The notes below the pieces were generated by a model. That model was not told where the DNA came from. It did not search any database and was given only the letters and a program-made list of their open reading frames with translations. 64,000 bases of DNA from Volvox africanus (Eukaryota > Chlorophyta > Chlorophyceae > Chlamydomonadales > Volvocaceae): contig BSDZ01000015.1 of NCBI GenBank assembly GCA_030268105.1, positions 2,383,501-2,447,500 of the forward strand, read 5' to 3'. A program made the translations under genes and the position numbers. Each line of letters opens with the position of its first letter. Positions within the stretch are counted from its first letter, which is position 1. Below, piece after piece: positions 1 to 12,897 of the stretch.

Positions 1-63
1 GCTTGTAAATGGATAGGAAACTCATACGAAGATCTAGCACCTCTCTAACATAGGTCAGTTCGG

Positions 64-3000
64 TCAGTTTTCGCCGCAGCAGCCGGAATCCGTCTCCCCT
101 GCCATTACCAGCGGCCTCGCAACCGTCCCCGCACCTGTCCCAGCCAGCCGCGCCGCCAGCGCCTCCGGCGGCTTCAGCATTGGTGCGGGCCGGGCACTTA
201 GATTTACATCGCCTAATTGCCCACAAGCAGCCATTTCGTCGTCCCCCTTGCTGGTGCGAACGGTGCAGGGGCGGTCCGCCGCCAGGAAGACGCCGCGGAA
301 GACCCGGACCGATTCATCAGCTGACCTGAAGAGAGGAGACAGATTGGAGCGGGGATGGTGGGTGCAGTAAAACTAAAATAATCGCACAAGCAGAAGGGGC
401 GAACCCAAAAGGCTGCGTTGCACAGTGCATGAAACGTGGCGGTTTTGAGAGTGGTGGTGTGCGGAGCATCCTTGGCCCAATCATAACAGAACTATGGGAA
501 CTAGATGCTTTGACTTGCCAATGGATACCTCTTACAATGTCCTCCCTGCCAACGTATCAAAATACTCCGTTTCAATTATGCCTTCGCTGATGCTCCCTAC
601 CTACACGTGAGCCCTAGATGCCTTTCTCCCTCTCCTCCACAGGGCGCAGCTTTGGGCTTTGTCTGTGCACCAAATGGCCATCATATCCACTATGGTTTTA
701 TATCCTGCTCATCCTTATCCTCGGGCCTAAGCCATTAAAACAACACCCGAGCCACACGCAAGGGCACACCCAAGAGCACCTTATGAAAGGGGTTCCCTCG
801 TGCGGGTTGAATACGATGAGGTTGACGAGGCAGTAGATGTCGGAGGTGAGGGCCAACAGGCGCTGTGCATCCTCCAGGGTATCATTGACACCCGCCAGCA
901 ACACATACTCGATCACTACAAAATCGTCACCCTGGAGCCATTCCGTACCGGAAGCACAGCCGACACGGCTCAGCTTTTTGCAATTTTGAAGCAGAGAGAC
1001 ATGTTGCCTGAACTTACGATAGTTTTTAGATTTAGGGATAATACAATGTTTCGAAAACAATAAATCAAATGGCACAAAGCGATGTGTGTGAGTTTGAAAA
1101 CTTTGAAACGAAAAGGGCAAGAGCAGAACAACAAGCGTGCGCCAAGCAGGAATAGACGAATAGATACGGCAAGGTCCTACCTTGCGTTTGTCGTACGGGA
1201 AGGATTCTCGCAGCGCGCCCAGAAGCTGATCGAGTGGGTAGCGGCGATTGGTTGGCACGATCCAGTCACGAACCTGAGGAAGAAATGGTTGCAGGTTTGG
1301 ATCAGCTGGATTTTGATACGAAAAGCGGTTAGTGAAATGGAGTAAGGGAGCACCAGATATGTTGAGGCAATATCACCAGGGCCTATTTAAGGGCCAGGCA
1401 GGCAGCCAGGCAGGCAGCCAGGCAGGCAGACATAGACGCAAACGTGCAGCCACCTGCTGGTGGCCGGAGGTCTACGAAACCTCGGGTGGGGAGAGCAGAG
1501 GCGGCTGCCGCGGCGTGCCTCTTCTTTCCCCCTTCATCCCATCCGTCCTCCTTTCCCTCTCGGCTACCATTTCGCTCAATTATTTTGTCGATTTCTGCTT
1601 GCGTTCATGGCATATCGCACTTTGCACCTGAGCCCCCTTTTTCATGCAAAGCAGGCAACATTAGTGTCAACCACAAGGTACTCCTCACTCACACATTCGC
1701 ACGGATGTGTACGTCTGCCTCGTTCGAAAACCCTCAGGAACCAAGATGGTACACAAGCTATTAAGACATAAACTCTAAGTTTATCCATTAAGGTTTATAG
1801 TCACTGTCCTCCACTCCAAAGTCACACATATCGTCTTATAAACCGTGACTTAGTTACCAAAACCTCATCCATGGCCTCTGTATAACAGCACCCTCGAGCT
1901 CACTGGGGAACATTCATGCACATACCCCAGACTCAGCACTGCGCCATTTCCTAAAAAGTATTCATTCAGTACCACCAGATGGGTGGCTACTTTCCGTGCA
2001 CTACCCAACAACATAACAATCGAGGCCCTTATAAGTTCTACCTCATCCGTAGTGGCGTGTAATGATACGGCCAACTTGGCAGTTCCCGCCGCAATAAACT
2101 TCCTCATCTCTGGAAGGAGGCCTACTGTGGAGACAATGATCTTATTACGACTGAGCTCCAGACCTGTTGCCAGGATCTGACATAGGGTTCAGGGCACCGC
2201 AAGAGGGGGCAGCAACTCAATTTTGGAAAGCCCTTGAATGATCTAAAATGTGTCAAAAGAGTAGACGAGGCCAGCGGATAAGGTCTGTGGATGCAGGTGG
2301 GTGGATGGGACGCAAGGGGCGGTAATAATAGACCACAGCTGCCCCCTCGTGCCCCTTTCACATCCCCATTCCTCGCTGGGGACTGACGAAAAACACGTAT
2401 ATGGTCAGATGCGTACGCGCCTTGCTTGTCAGGTAACGCATACAGGGAGTAATGCCTGAATATGTTTACATGCATGTGTTGTGTTTGGTCATATGTAATG
2501 ACATATGATGACAGACGCTTGTACGCATATGGATAGCCCTACCTCAATTGCCGCCATGACTGAGTCATAGTTGTGCAGTGGCTCCCCCATTCCCATGAAC
2601 ACGATGTTGGCGATGCGGATTGGGACGGATTGCTCTGCCAGGTAGCGCCGGGCCTCCACCACTTGCTCCACAATCTGCGCCGTGGTAAGGTTCGCCAGTA
2701 GGCCCATGCGACCCGTGTAGCAGAACTGGCAGTTCATCGCGCATCCCACCTAGCCAGGGTAATGCGGGAGCGCCAACAGGTCAGAGAGGTTGTAACAAGG
2801 CGAACCTTTCCATGTGACAAACTTAGCTAGGGGCGGAGCAAGCATCCTAAGATCCCAATATCCCAATAATCAAAACGCAAGCCTGGGTACTCCAGAAGCT
2901 GAATTGTACTACGCAAGAAGAGAGTAGACGAGCTGGGAGGGGCGAGAGGAAGGAACATAGAGCACACACATGAACCCTTTGAGTATATACTAATTACGAC

Positions 3001-4878
3001 CGTGTAGAGTACAAAACAAAACAAAACAAAATGAAACTTGTATCGTTCAACTACCAACCTACTAACAATGCCACCGTATACTGCCGCTATCTAACTGTAC
3101 CTGTGTCGACAGACAAGCTGTGTAGCGCAGGTTCTCCCCGCTCCGGTTGGTCATTGGGATTAACACCGTCTCCACAGTGCCATGGGTCCCCCTCGCCCGC
3201 CCCCCCTGCTCGCCCCCCAGCAACGCAAAGACCAGCTTGCGGGTTCCGTCCCGGGCAGTATGTACGGACTGCAGCTGCAGACCACCCTCCAGGGAGGCCC
3301 CAGAGAATACCTGCGTTTGTACAGTAAAATATGAGTATGGGTTTGTGCGTCTGTGTGTGAATTATCATAGTCATTCGTAATGTTGTAGCAGTAGTAGCAG
3401 CCATTCGAGTAATTACTGAGAAATGAATACTTACATTAAAAAACAGTGAGTGAAAAGTCGTTTTTCTATTATCTTGTTTCCTATATCCATAGCTCCCTAA
3501 CATCCATTTCACTTCTACATGCACTCTGAAGCAGCAACAGAGCCGTTGCGCCTCACACCTTGGATTTGAATTCGGCACTGAACGCCTGTGGGTCACCATC
3601 CGCCTCATCCAAATTCCGGATCCATTTTCGGGTCCCGTATAACCAGCGGTAGAGCTGCTTGGCGCGCTTCGCTGGCTCCCCTGCAGTCCAAGTCCGGCAG
3701 TGCGGCGAGAGGAGAGGAACCGGGGGAACCAACTTCAGGGGAAGATTGGAGAGATAAGTGCGCCAGATGCAAACAGTTCCTCCGCGCTGCTCGCGTATTG
3801 CCTCATCTTTGTTCCTTTTCTCCGAAACCTGATAATTACGCCCCGTGGGAGAGAGGTCCAGAAAGAGGCCCCAGCAAAGGGTGCTACCTACCTGCCTGGC
3901 CAGAGGTTATCAGCCACGCTCAGATGATCAGTGATGCCCACACGGCCATGGACACCCTACCCCGTCTAATTTGGCTCCGCCTGCTCCGTCTCTGCCTCCC
4001 ACTCCTACATGCAACCGTTGGACCGTGCATCGATGCCGCCGCTGTCACCGCTGCCGTTGCCACTGTCACCGCTGTTGCCCACTACCCAAACCGCTGTTGT
4101 GTGTTGGTCACTACTAATCTCAGCCACAATCGAATGTCCGCTGGATTGTGTAAGTGCCCGCTACTGCTATTCGCCTCTGCTGCTTCTGTTGCTGCTAATG
4201 CCACGACCCTGCTTTATTGCGGCCAGCATTTACTGCGGAATCAGAATTCAGCCCAGCCCCTGTGATCCCCTGTCAGCTTTCCAAGCAGGGTGCTTCAAGG
4301 TTATTGTGCCATAGCGGCACATCCATCCGGCACCCAACTGCATGACGGGCCCTTCCTTGGCTTCTAAAAGCTTGCCTTTATTGAAATCCCGAAATATATT
4401 GTGTCAAAAAGCCTTGTTACTACTGCCGCACGGATGAACATAGCAACGCTCCATGCAGCAGCATCGGCGTTTGTCCCAACCCCGCACCCTCCCAACGCCA
4501 GCCCAATAGGTGATCTCCGCCAGGATTTCCTGTGTGGCCATATGGCCCTGTCACAATGGGCCAACAAATTTGCCCCACTACGCCAAAGGCACCCTGGGGA
4601 AATGTAAGTTTCTAATATTTGTGCGGTACAAGCTTACCTACGCCTAGACACCACTCCTCCAGCTCCGGTCGCGTCAGGTTTTTCAGCATTAATCTTCCCG
4701 CCTCATCAAAAAGGCCTGGCCTGTGTGAAAAAGAAAGCGATGGCTCGGCAAGGGAAGAGGGGTCCGCAGCCGCAGCGAACGTAGACGTGGTTGCCCTCCG
4801 GCTAGCCGCTATGTCGGTGGCCCTGCTGAATCTTGTGCTAGGTGCTAAATCATTCGTTTCAGCATGCACCGCCACCAC
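64..4878 (-). CDS. RlmN/Cfr-family radical-SAM rRNA (adenine-C2) methyltransferase, probably organellar
   Basis: Eight exons, in transcript order 4878-4638, 3680-3559, 3310-3101, 2749-2543, 2176-2042, 1273-1181, 931-780 and 325-64. All phases agree and give about 473 residues. The family methylates C2 of A2503 in 23S rRNA and of some tRNAs, using a 4Fe-4S cluster and S-adenosylmethionine. Seen here: the cluster motif CAMNCQFC (Cys194, 198, 201), the GMGEP motif, AVSLHATTDE, and near the C-terminus ACGQLGD with the conserved Cys421; Cys187 sits just before the cluster motif. The first exon reads as a 60-residue Ser/Thr/Ala/Arg-rich leader before the RlmN N-domain, so chloroplast or mitochondrial import is likely. 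That leader is the weakest part, because a good acceptor (TTTTCACACAG) within it would allow a shorter first exon joined to an unseen one upstream. The stop is TGA at 64-66. The family assignment is firm; RlmN versus the related Cfr rests on general likeness. Confidence 0.9.
1394..1430. repeat. CAGG-type short tandem repeat in the rlmN-like gene
   Basis: About four units of CAGG/CAGC-rich sequence with an 11-bp period lie in the intron between exons 2042-2176 and 1181-1273. No function is visible. Confidence 0.7.
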
Positions 4879-4939
4879 TCGTATCGATATTAATATCTAT
4901 CGGCGGCAGTGCAAGGCGCAAGATGGATAAACGAAAGTT

Positions 4940-6421
4940 AGCCAACACATGCAAATGATAAGCAGTGAAACACGTAATTATTCATCACAATAAGGCAACC
5001 CACTTTAGGCTTCGAAATCCTTGCCGATCGGAGCTCCTGTTTTCGTCTCCATGCCTGGGACCAACCATGACATTTTTCTTGTCCCGCGGTATTATTGTTA
5101 TTATGAAAAAATGTACTTCGCATACTATAGATATATCGCGATGAGAAGTCACTTCCTATGTTCAAAGAACTGCCTGTATCCAAAGAACTGCGAAGGCCGG
5201 AAATAGTTTCGAACGCTCAAAACGAAAGTCTGCAATTCACACCACCCCAAGCATCAGTCTAGGCAGAGATTTTGAAGATAACAATTTTGCCTTCCGCGAT
5301 CGGCGAAAGACCGTTAGCAGTACAACTACCTCGCGCCCAAAGGATGAGAGCATGAGACAATATCCCCATTAACCATGCTTCATTGATCCTTCCTTGTGCT
5401 CGATGGCCCTGACAAATTATGGCCCGTGTCCTATTTACCGCGATTTGTTGCGTTTTGCATCTTGTTTTGGATTATGCGTGCTATCTGAGGCTGTTTAAGT
5501 AATCATGATATACCTAGCCGCATAAGTCCCACAGCCTTGCGCAGGAGGCATTCTCTTGGGAGCTGCACACGGCGAGATTTGAGCCTTTCGAGCTCCTCCT
5601 GTCCCCCTTGTACGTGCGTATGTCCCCCGTGCCGCGCTGTGTGGTTTCTTTGGGCTTTCAACCCGCCCCCTTCCCTTCCTTTATTCTTAGTTCTCTAGGG
5701 TTGTCTTAGATGCAATGTTCGCAGGTCCTTGGCACCTCTCCCGTTGCCCTGGTGTAGGATGGGCTGTCTGTAGCCGGTGTGAGCCTTTCTTCCAGCACGA
5801 ATTCCCTAGCCATGCACACTCTCGAAAACTCCTTAAAAACAAATCACATGCACTTACAAATGATCGCGCGAAGGGCTACGCCCTTTCGAGATCCGGGAGC
5901 CCCTTCCCATATCTGCAAAAGGTTCCATTGCTTGAAATATTATGACAGGATGCCGCACGGACTTAAGCTTGGTGCATATGCAAGGATGGCCCGGCAATCA
6001 GTGCGATAGGACATCAACTCGCACTCGCTTCATGAGGCTATCAGAGGAATTGCACGCTGGGAGCGATGGTTTTCCTATTTAAGGGTACCGCGACATCACG
6101 TAATTTCGAACCCGCCACTCTCCACCCTAAGTATGGGTAAACGGATTTGGTTAACAATCCGTCTCTAACTGCAAAATATTAAGCATTCACGGGCCTCCGC
6201 GGAACCATTGACGATGGCCATACACATTTGAGGCCGTTCATACAGGTTGCAACCTCGACTCGAAACGCTAATCGATAGGGAGTGCCCGCATGGCCAACGG
6301 CGTAATGTCCGAAAGAGAAGCTTCCATCTCGGCTACATGCGCCACATCTGTGTGGCCGTCCGATGGCGAATTGAATGTGCAAAACATTCTACCAAATGAA
6401 GTGGAATCAGTGAATTGTTTG
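4940..6421. other. Intergenic stretch without a supported gene
   Basis: Moderately AT-rich sequence between the promoter side of the rlmN-like gene and the 3' end of the LRR gene. Only short reading frames without splice-consistent continuation were seen. A 97-residue minus-strand frame ending at 6268 overlaps the last LRR exon and is an alternative for that gene's 3' end. Confidence 0.5.
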
Positions 6422-9400
6422 TCAAGTACGATGTGAACAGCGTCCAGGCGTAAACCTCGGCCGCCATGCCCTACGTGGCCCCTTAGGCAGGGACAATGGG
6501 GAGCATACTCTACGGTATATGACTGCATCTCCTTCAACCTCATAGACGAGAGCACCTCCACCCGATCTTATTGGGGACTGGTACAACCCTCCCCCGGCCC
6601 TGTGATATAAAAAAGAATCCCCAGACCAGGCCGTCACATCAAAACTTTTAGCAAATTAATAAGGCATCAGATACCCAGATCCATTCCTTCCTGCCAGCTT
6701 GATGGATTTGATCTGTAGGAAGGAAAGACCTTCCAGATCGGCAGATGACCGCATCCTGCACACTGTACTTTGGATTGCCGCCCATGTTACGTTCGCAGTA
6801 AGTAAGGACCAACCTTGGACCTAGGGAGCGCCCATCCCGCGTGTGATTAAGTTGTTAGGGCCCGCGGCCAGAAATCCCTAGCAAACAGCGTCCAAAACAA
6901 CAGCATCCCAAATTTAGACGCGAGCATATCTATTGATAAAAAACACTCAGGCAATTCCCACACCCATCATAAAGCGATCATTGTGTAATTGCTCTCACGA
7001 CCATAAACAATTTAAGATATCACATCGTTGGAAAGCAGCGTCAGTGCTTGATAACATGGTCGATGGTGCACTCAGCATTTGCACTTAACTGACGGCCATC
7101 TCGCAGTATGGCAGCACCTCTGCAATAGCCGAGGTCACATGCCAACGGCTCATTCGCCACCACTGGCCACCAGAAATATCTAGCGCACCAAGGCGTCTAA
7201 GCGGCTACATGTGCGGGAACGAGAACCAAAGGGAGGAATGGATTGCGTTGGATGTTCGCATTGTCGGAATACTCATGGGTAAAGGGCGCTTATGCACCCT
7301 TTACGCAACAGAAAGGTCTAACACACCGCAACTACCAGGAGGCGACGTACCTTAATCGTTTCTGGGTGTGGCGGCACATCCAGGGAGTCGCCCGCGTGCC
7401 AACGCAGCTGCCGCAGCCCCACCAGCTTGCTAACATGTGCTATGCTTGAGCTGCTGATGGTGGAATGCCCCTGCCACGCGGGAGGGATTCGGTCATAATC
7501 GCCGTGTCCCATCCTTGGCATAGATTGCGACAAAATTGGTAACATAGCCACTCAGGAAGACAGTAATACATGAAGTGTTTTACAAAAATGCATGCTTTGC
7601 AGGGTGGCAATTGAGATGTTTGGAGGTTGATTCCGCATATCGTACTTGTGGCCCTCAACCCCATTGGCCAATTGTGCTGCTTGCCTCTTGGTTGGGTTCA
7701 GAACAACGGAAGGGAACAAACCAAACATGGTAGAGGTCGTCTTAAGCGATTCGTGCCAGCACATTCCTCACCAATGCACACACGGACAGGCGTGTCAAGG
7801 AAGTGAGCGCCCCCAGCCCCGACAGGTCTGCTTCCGACAGGCCACTGACGTCATCGAGCTCCAGGCTTGTCAGCTGGGGCATCACTAAGGGACCCAGGGC
7901 CTCCTGGATGCACGCAGCAGTCATGACGGCGAAATAGTTGAATGCGACTTCGTAGACTGGCGAGGCTCGGATGACACACACACACAGGAATATAGATACG
8001 GTGAGGGTTGAAAGGAATCTTGATCCCCATCCGATGACAACGGGCATCTCCCCCTGGGGTTTCGTTACAATACCATCGGCCTACCTGCAAATGGCTGCAG
8101 CAACCATATCGGCATGCGTGAAGACTTAGCCGCTGCAGCCGTTGCAACCGCACGTGGCCACGACACTCAAAAATGCCCCTGCCATTCCATGTTCTGTAGA
8201 CTGGATCTGCGGCTGCTGCGGCTGCTGGCTCCTCCCTGAGCTGCTGCTGCACCGATCCACGTGTCTGGCTTGCCTCATCTCCGCTGCCCGAAGCCGGGCT
8301 ATACTCTTCGGCACCGCCCAGCCTCCGCAAGCAAAAGTCGTTTGCCTCAACAAGCTGTTGCCCTGACTGTGAAAGTTCCGCCTCTCCGCAGGGTAGATGC
8401 ACACCGACAAGCTCCAAACAAGTAAGATTGGGAGGAAGCCATGCGGCCCGCAGGGCGGAATCATCACGACAGGCCTGGCCCTGCATGTACGTGGAGACTG
8501 AAATTAACGCTGCTTTTGATGGGCTGTCGACCCATTTCAGTGCAATCCAGACTGCGCTTCCTCAGCGCTAGGAAGGGTGCCAATGATCCTATTCGAGCAG
8601 GATCCGTGGATGACATTGAACCCTGTTTTCCCCGAATCTACATCTGCCCAATAAGCCACACGCACTCGATTCAAGTATTGTCTGCTGAATCTCCCTCAAG
8701 TTGCATGCATTGCAACTTGTCTTGTTACTTATACGCTGGCAGATGCATTAACTATCTGGCGTCAACCAAATGGGCCCACGATATGAGTCCTGCGGTGATC
8801 GTCCAACGGCGGACCACCACCTTCTTCGCTGCAAATCTTTAAGCAAACTAACACACCTTCACGGAGACACGTAAATCCCGAAGACCACTCAGACCCGCCA
8901 GGCTCGCCAGGGCTCCAGTGGAACTCAGGGAGTATCCATCAGTGTTTACAAGATGCAGGACACGTAACGAACCTTGAGCCCACGTTTGCGCCAATCTGCA
9001 AATGAATAGGCAGACGCGTTAGTCAACATATGCGGCAAAAGTACTCCAATTTCTTAAGACGCCACAGCGCACGTGCATGTTGCCGGTTTTGGCCTCAAAG
9101 GCCCAGACCCCGCCGCTTACCACAGCGGCTGAGGCCCCTTTCAACATCGTGTCAAGGAAGTCCTCCACGCTACACAGAGATGACTACATCCGACTTTGAA
9201 CAAACCCTTGCAACCCTCACCGAGGCATGGCGCTGTAAATATCCTTGCTCGGATCGGACAGGTCCATGCGTAAGACCTGTAGCCCCTCTCCCACCGGCCC
9301 TGCCAATAGGCCCACCAACGCGCTGCAAACCGCCGTTGCTATCGCCTGCTCATCAGCTTCTCCCGTCGGCACCCCAGCCGGCCGCCATCCGTCGAAGGAC

Positions 9401-12328
9401 AACTCCGTGAGCGCGTTGAGACTGGACAATGCCGTCAAGGAGTAGGCGCTGACCGTGCAGGACCTGCGCGCAACTCAGTGGACGCGTTCGATATTCCCAT
9501 TTTTAAGAAATATAGCTCTATTGAAATCAGGCAACATGCAAAGGCCATGCCCGTTGCAGCAGTCGCTATTGCATTTCAACTCGCACTCTTCTTCCTGCGT
9601 ATTCTGCACGATGTCAAGCTCCGTAACCGGCAGCAGGTACGTATTGTAAATCCTCTCAGGCTCTACTTGATCCGCAGTTCATATCAACCACAGACTGCGC
9701 ACCTCAGATGCAGCGACTTAAGGTTGGCCGGAAGGCCCAGGGCCAGCAGTGGGATGTCGCTCTCCAGCACTCTGCCCTGCAGCCGCAGCTCAACATGCTG
9801 CAGCTGCTTCCAAAGGTTGAGCTCCTTTCAGAGGGGCAGATATGAAGTACATTGCAGACAAAGCCACGCCAAACTGGCACGAATGTAATCTGGCGACAAC
9901 TATGGCGTGTAATTTCCGTGTTACATTACGGTCCGCCAGAACAGCGGCATCCTACGTTCAGGCAACATGGCTATGTGGATGTGCGTGGATCACGGCTGGC
10001 GCTAAGAAAGTGGATAAAATGAGCCGTGTCCAGATTTATGTAACTGGAGCCCCCGGCGAGCCCGCAGTCCCAACCCAAGTTTATTGAGGAGAGTCAGTTG
10101 CTGCGTTGACTCATCCGCACTTACCCTTCGCTCGTGCAATCTTCCCGACAAGGCGTCGAATACCAACGCCAGGCACCGAAGTCCCTGCACGGCCCGTAGA
10201 AACACGCGGGCAGCCTCGGCGTGGACCTGCGTGCACACACGATTTCAAATGAAATTTAGCTAGGATACAGATACAGATAAAGGCAGCTACTCGGAGGTCG
10301 GACAAAACAGGTACGCATGCAAACTATAGGCCAACCAGCCAACGAAGTGCTCCCTCGTAGCGATGCCCCACTTTACCCATGCACCAGGGTCTGAAACGCG
10401 ATGCTGTTCCTCTTGACCGATGAAATGCATCCATTTACAGGAGTAGATACATCCCTACATGCTATCACCTTGTCCTTCATCATATGCCAGCAAGTGATGC
10501 TCGCCACTTGACTTCATTTCAAAGGTTTTAATGATGCAACAACCTCTTCTCATTGTGGCAGCCCATTTCACATCCGCAGCACGACCACGTCTCGTCGCAA
10601 CATAAGGTCCGACCAGACTGAACACTTACAGCTGCACCCCCCAACTTCAGCTCCGTAAGTCCCGTCAGTGCCGCTAACGCCATCAGCTGCGCACTGGCCC
10701 CCAGCTCCTCCTCGTCCCAGTCCCAGGGGCTGTCTTCAAGCGTTAAAGCTAGTCGTCGAAGTGAAGAAAGCTTAATAATGGCATCTATGCCCGTGGGTCG
10801 TGTAATAAGGCTAGAGCCATGATCTAATGTGGAATGCGCCGGGGCTTCCTGGGGAGAAGAGGGGCCGAATGATGATCGGTATGAGGAACGCCAGTTCCAT
10901 AAAGTATTAAGCTAGCTTACACTGAAGTCAGATGAATGGCCCCGGGCTGTTGGGAAGGAACGTACTAGGCACGACGGACTTTATCGAGTTTTGCGACAGC
11001 AAAAACTATACACATATCTTCATTAGCCTTGGGCCTTATGTGCGTGCCAGAGAGCAATAACCCACCCAGAACACTTGGACATGCCAAGCTTTCCAAGGCG
11101 TCCATGCTACCGTTACCCGCGCACCTCGTGTCTCAGCCCCAGGACCAGTGACGTTAGACCGGTGCATGTTTCGGCCACCGTTCGCAGCAGGTCAGCGTCC
11201 GCAGATCGACCGGAAAATGTGAGCGACTCTAATCCCTGTCCGCAAGGGCACGGAACATAGCGGTCGACAACAGTATTATGTGTGTGGGATAGGGGGGTAC
11301 ATCACCCGTGGCCACTAACCTGGCAGTCCCTACCTTCCCCGGTATTTCGGGGCACCCTCATCCGGTCTCCCATGCCGACTTCTCCGAAATCAGTGCTTTT
11401 CCCAGGTTCAGCACCCACCAACGGCATCCAGCGGAATCTGCCGAATCAACTAAGGCGTCAACTCCGCTCCTGGTCAGGTCGCAGGTCACTACAATACAGT
11501 ATTATGTATGGCGACAAAGCTTTGTTGAAAGCAGCAGCTAGCGGAGACCATGATAGGTCATAAACCCTAGGTTCCAGACAAGTCCCTTCGCGTTCTTTGT
11601 TCGCACGCACGGTACCACACACCTGCATGCCCGCTAGGTTGACAGGCCAGTATGGCATCCCAAACGGCCATGTACTTGACTTGCTACCTAGGGGCGAGGT
11701 GCTTGTGAGCCGCAGATGTTTGATGTGCCTGTAGAACACGTCCGTGCTCAGCACCATAGTAGCTGTCCGAAGGACATCTGGTAAAATACGCTCGCTGATA
11801 TACAAGGATACGGTGTGTGCTGCCCCGAAAATGAGGGGAATGGTTGTAAGCGCAGGTATGTCACCGTTCTCATCCAGCCTGACTTGTCGAACAACAACGG
11901 CCCTTCGTTCTGCCAGGAAAGATAAAAAACAATCGGTACATAACTTTGGGGGACCAGTGAAATAAAATGCGACTTCAGGGCGATGCTCACGCCTCTAACC
12001 TGCCGGTAGCCATTTGCACCAGTCCTTGCATACAAGCCTACAGACCATGAGGTCCTCTTGTGACAAGTGCGGTCCCAAGTGGTGGGATAGGACCTGCAAG
12101 CAGCAATTGATAACTACTTCCAAATACAAAAGAAAGAGGCATCTTTTAAAGCTTCAAAGACATCGTAAGTTTCAGTAAGCTAATAAAATATCATACCTCA
12201 GCCAACATCCTTCCCGGTGTTCCATGGCTCTCAAAACTTCCTGTCCCACCGGCGGCCACGGTTGCAGCAGGCGTTGCTGGAATAGCTGTTGTGCTACTGC
12301 GTCTGCTTTTCTTGGTTGCAGAAACCAT
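6422..12328 (-). CDS. Leucine-rich-repeat protein with F-box-like N-terminus
   Basis: Fifteen exons on the minus strand: 12328-12197, 12093-12000, 11909-11623, 11235-11125, 10848-10630, 10226-10125, 9824-9703, 9463-9221, 8995-8857, 8480-8085, 7903-7772, 7470-7351, 7204-7090, 6762-6675, 6599-6422. Phases agree throughout and give about 825 residues. The ATG at 12328 has an in-frame stop a few codons upstream. Residues 45-76 contain SQEDLMVCRLVCKDW, which resembles the second half of an F-box. The rest is a series of degenerate leucine-rich repeats such as LRRLALTLED, LTSLELDDVSGL and LTGLTELKLGGA. F-box/LRR proteins usually act as substrate receptors of SCF ubiquitin ligases; that role is inferred. 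The exon at 8480-8085 has a low-complexity Gln/Ala insert. The last three exons rest on phase and weak LRR likeness; an overlapping frame ending at 6268 could replace the final one. No symbol can be given. Confidence 0.72.
11270..11507 (-). mobile_element. Short retroposon, family A, truncated copy 1
   Basis: The body at 11282-11495 (about 214 bp) closely matches part of the copies near 16.5 kb and 28 kb. It is flanked by a perfect 12-bp direct repeat, ACAGTATTATGT, at 11270-11281 and 11496-11507, which reads as a target-site duplication. It shares only the end marked CCTATCCCACAC (minus strand) with the longer copies, so if that end is the 3' end the copy is 5'-truncated, as expected for target-primed insertion. 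It sits in the LRR gene intron at 11236-11622. Confidence 0.75.
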
Positions 12329-12329
12329 G

Positions 12330-12897
12330 GCCGCCGTGGAAAATAAACTTTAGATTTCCTCTATGAAAAGGCCACGACAGCTCACTTCCAACAAAGACGA
12401 CTGTGCACATATACGTCGATGCGAGATGCAGATGACAAACGTGACGAGAGGTACCACGGGTAAAAACTGCACATGAGAATTTCCTTCAGTTTTCAGGGGT
12501 TCACGCCTCGCGGATCCAGAAGGCGTACGGCGCTTCATTGGTCTTGACGTTGGGATCATATCAAGTTGTTCACATCTTTCATTCTATACATGATAACTGT
12601 ATAGTAATAATATTAGTACCCTTGCGGGTGTATTACCCTTGGTGCTGTATTACTTCAGCGGCGCTGCTGATGCACGAGCGGTGATCAGCATGTGCGGGAT
12701 TGCTGGATGTACATAATTTACCATTTGGGTTGTTGTCTCTAGCCTCCACTTAATATGGCCGTGAATGTCGCTTGCTCGGGCACGCTCAGGTAGGTGACTT
12801 CTACGGTTGCAGGCAAAATGAGGCTAGTGGTAAAAATGAAAGATGGATGCGACGGGCATTGATTTTTTAGCATTTGCATATGTGAACGTTACGGCGC
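12330..12897. other. Divergent intergenic region between the LRR gene and the membrane-protein gene
   Basis: The two genes are transcribed away from each other, so this 570-bp stretch should hold both promoters. It has an AT-rich core near 12590-12620. No clear TATA box or named site could be assigned. Confidence 0.4.

Noticed and set aside
6268..6561. 97-residue minus-strand frame as the last LRR exon
   Set aside because: It looks protein-like, but no acceptor joins it in phase to exon 6762-6675; kept only as an alternative.
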